Below, in pieces: positions 62,497-64,000 of a stretch of 64,000 nt of DNA (position 1 is the stretch's first letter; each line of letters begins with the position of its first letter). The stretch covers positions 806,001-870,000 of the forward strand of contig NZ_CP038437.2 in NCBI RefSeq assembly GCF_008329985.2, given 5' to 3'. The notes under the pieces are model-generated. The model ran no database searches. It saw nothing but the letters and a program-made list of their open reading frames with translations, and had not been told where the DNA came from. Origin of the DNA: Halomonas binhaiensis. GTDB lineage: Bacteria; Pseudomonadota; Gammaproteobacteria; Pseudomonadales; Halomonadaceae. The position numbers and the translations under genes are program-made.

Positions 62497-64000
62497 ATGA
62501 CCGAAACCGAGACTGCAAAGCCTGACGCCGAACCACGTCGTACTCGAGCGACGTTGCGGGGACGCCAGGTGGAGGGCAAGACCCTCGATACCCTGCGTAA
62601 TCTGCTGGGTGATGAACGCCGCTATCCTGAGCTTTCCCGCCGTGACTTGCTGATCGAGCACCTCCACGCCATTCAGGATGAGTGCGGCTACCTGCCCCTG
62701 GTGTGGTTGCGTGCCCTGGCGGCCTACATGAACCTGCCCATGGCGGCGGTTTATGAGACAGCCACTTTCTATGCTCATTTCGATGTCGTCCACGACGACG
62801 ATGCGCCACCACCGCCCAAGACGGTACGTGTGTGCGATTCCTTGACCTGCCAACTGGCGGGTGCAGAGAAGCTTCGCGCTGAGCTGCAACTGGAGTTGGA
62901 TGTCCGCCGGGTACGAGTGTTGCGCGCCCCCTGCATGGGGCGTTGTGACCAGGCGCCTGTGGTGGAAGTGGGACATCATCATCTGGGGCATGCGACCCGA
63001 GACGCCGTGTGCGCGGTGGTGGATACCGGCCAGCACCAACCTGAAGCGGTGATGTGGCAACGCCTGGATGCCTATCGCCAGGAGCAAGGATATACATTGC
63101 TGAACGGCTGTCGTGATGGTGAAGTCCTGGTCGATGATCTGCTCACCCTGCTTGAGCATTCTGGTCTGCGTGGACTGGGAGGTGCTGGATTCCCTACATT
63201 TCGAAAGTGGCGATCGGTGCGCGCTGAGCCGGGCCCGAGACTGTGCGTGGTCAATGCCGACGAAGGGGAGCCTGGCACCTTCAAGGATCGCTACTACCTG
63301 GAGAGATCCCCTCACAGGATGCTGGAGGGGGCCCTGGTCGCGGCCTGGGCGATTGAAGCCGAAAAGCTCTATATCTATCTACGCGATGAATATCCCGGAC
63401 TGCACCGGGTGCTGCATGTGGCGATTGCCGAGTTGGAAAATGCTGGACTCGTCGAGCCGGGCTTCATCGTGCTGCGACGGGGTGCCGGGGCTTATATCTG
63501 TGGCGAGGAGTCGGCACTGATCGAGTCGCTGGAAGGCAAACCCGGCAAGCCTCGGCACCGTCCGCCTTTCGTCGCCCAGAAAGGCTTGTTCGACCAGCCG
63601 ACATTGGTCAACAACGTCGAGACATTGTACTGGATACCGCTGTTTTGGCGGGATGGCGCCGACTCCTATGCCAGCCATGGCCGTCATGGTCGCAGTGGCC
63701 TGCGCAGTTTCTCGTTGTCAGGTCGTGTGCGCCTCCCTGGTGTCTACCTGGCGCCTGCTGGCATCACGCTCATGGAGTTGGTCGAGGAATATGGTGGCGG
63801 CATGCTCGAAGGGCATACGCTGGCCGGCTATCTGCCCGGAGGTGCCTCCGGAGGCATATTGCCTGCTTCCAAGGCCGATCTGCCGCTGGATTTTGACACC
63901 CTCCAGGCAGAAGGGTGCTTCATCGGTTCGGCGGCCGTCATCGTCCTGTCGGATCAGGATGACCTGCGTGCCGTGGCTACCAACCTGCTGGCCTTTTTCG
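62497..64000 (+). CDS. NAD-linked formate dehydrogenase diaphorase subunit, NuoE-NuoF fusion (3' truncated by window)
   Basis: Open from the ATG at 62497 to the end of the window (501 codons, no stop), so only the first part is seen. Residues 1-150 form a NuoE/24-kDa thioredoxin-like domain with the four [2Fe-2S] ligands Cys113 (VRVCDSLTCQ), Cys118, Cys146 and Cys150 (APCMGRCDQ). Residues from about 220 are a NuoF/51-kDa domain: FMN site LRGLGGAGFPTFRKW, NADH-binding NADEGEPGTFKDRYYL and GAGAYICGEESALIESLEG. The [4Fe-4S] cysteines lie beyond the edge. In soluble NAD+-dependent formate dehydrogenases FdsG and FdsB are usually separate; here they are one chain. Position after fdhA supports formate as electron source. 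Confidence 0.88.
   Translation, partial: MTETETAKPDAEPRRTRATLRGRQVEGKTLDTLRNLLGDERRYPELSRRDLLIEHLHAIQDECGYLPLVWLRALAAYMNLPMAAVYETATFYAHFDVVHDDDAPPPPKTVRVCDSLTCQLAGAEKLRAELQLELDVRRVRVLRAPCMGRCDQAPVVEVGHHHLGHATRDAVCAVVDTGQHQPEAVMWQRLDAYRQEQGYTLLNGCRDGEVLVDDLLTLLEHSGLRGLGGAGFPTFRKWRSVRAEPGPRLCVVNADEGEPGTFKDRYYLERSPHRMLEGALVAAWAIEAEKLYIYLRDEYPGLHRVLHVAIAELENAGLVEPGFIVLRRGAGAYICGEESALIESLEGKPGKPRHRPPFVAQKGLFDQPTLVNNVETLYWIPLFWRDGADSYASHGRHGRSGLRSFSLSGRVRLPGVYLAPAGITLMELVEEYGGGMLEGHTLAGYLPGGASGGILPASKADLPLDFDTLQAEGCFIGSAAVIVLSDQDDLRAVATNLLAFF

Overview
The window looks like chromosomal DNA from a moderately halophilic gammaproteobacterium, most likely Halomonas or a close Halomonadaceae relative. 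The housekeeping order (lptD-surA-pdxA-rsmA-apaG-apaH; tsaD // rpsU-dnaG-rpoD) is gammaproteobacterial. A Mrp-type Na+/H+ antiporter, a BCCT betaine transporter, a glycine-betaine degradation module, a PhaR-type polyhydroxyalkanoate regulator and a strongly acidic insert in RpoD fit a salt-adapted heterotroph. The genus is inferred from protein character and gene content; no search was run.

Layout. 1-2.0 kb: small hypothetical, DUF6482-like protein and ferrochelatase. 2.1-8.1 kb: six-gene Mrp antiporter operon (mnhAB-C-D-E-F-G, minus strand, A and B fused). 8.3-14.7 kb: lytic transglycosylase, secreted retropepsin-like protease, rsmE, phaR, purD, thioesterase and phosphoribulokinase. 14.8-18.8 kb: remnant of a cation/proton antiporter, HIT protein, coq7, OsmC protein and the murU/amgK peptidoglycan-recycling pair. 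19-25.5 kb: lptD, a surA without its PPIase domains, pdxA, rsmA, apaG, apaH. 25.6-29.8 kb: glpE, cca, plsY, folB, folK, tsaD. 30.1-34.5 kb: rpsU-dnaG-rpoD. 34.6-38.1 kb: unknown membrane protein, LysR regulator and L-serine dehydratase. 38.5-41.6 kb: three-gene membrane sulfotransferase/arylsulfotransferase cluster of unknown purpose. 41.8-45 kb: LysR regulator and glutathione-dependent formaldehyde oxidation (frmA, frmB). 45.4-55 kb: GbdR-type regulator, M19 dipeptidase, DUF5943-like protein, dgcA, dgcB and an ETF pair, i.e. the dimethylglycine demethylation module. 55-59 kb: LacI-regulated sucrose uptake and hydrolysis. 59.1-64 kb: BCCT transporter, glutathione-independent formaldehyde dehydrogenase and the start of a fused NAD-linked formate dehydrogenase diaphorase subunit that runs off the right edge.

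How it fits together. Most of 41.8-64 kb can be read as one physiological unit: take up betaine, strip its methyl groups (DgcAB with its ETF), oxidise the released formaldehyde by two independent routes (FrmAB and FdhA), oxidise formate to CO2, and pass serine made from glycine to pyruvate (SdaA). The sucrose operon sits inside this unit as a self-contained cassette.

The most unusual features are (1) a 212-residue SurA with both parvulin domains cleanly missing; (2) the uncharacterised small protein/sulfotransferase/ASST cluster; (3) a repeated habit of short tandem arrays at gene 3' ends, often with the stop codon inside the repeat unit; (4) a DgcA lacking one of the four canonical cluster cysteines; and (5) a 39-codon relic of a cation/proton antiporter.
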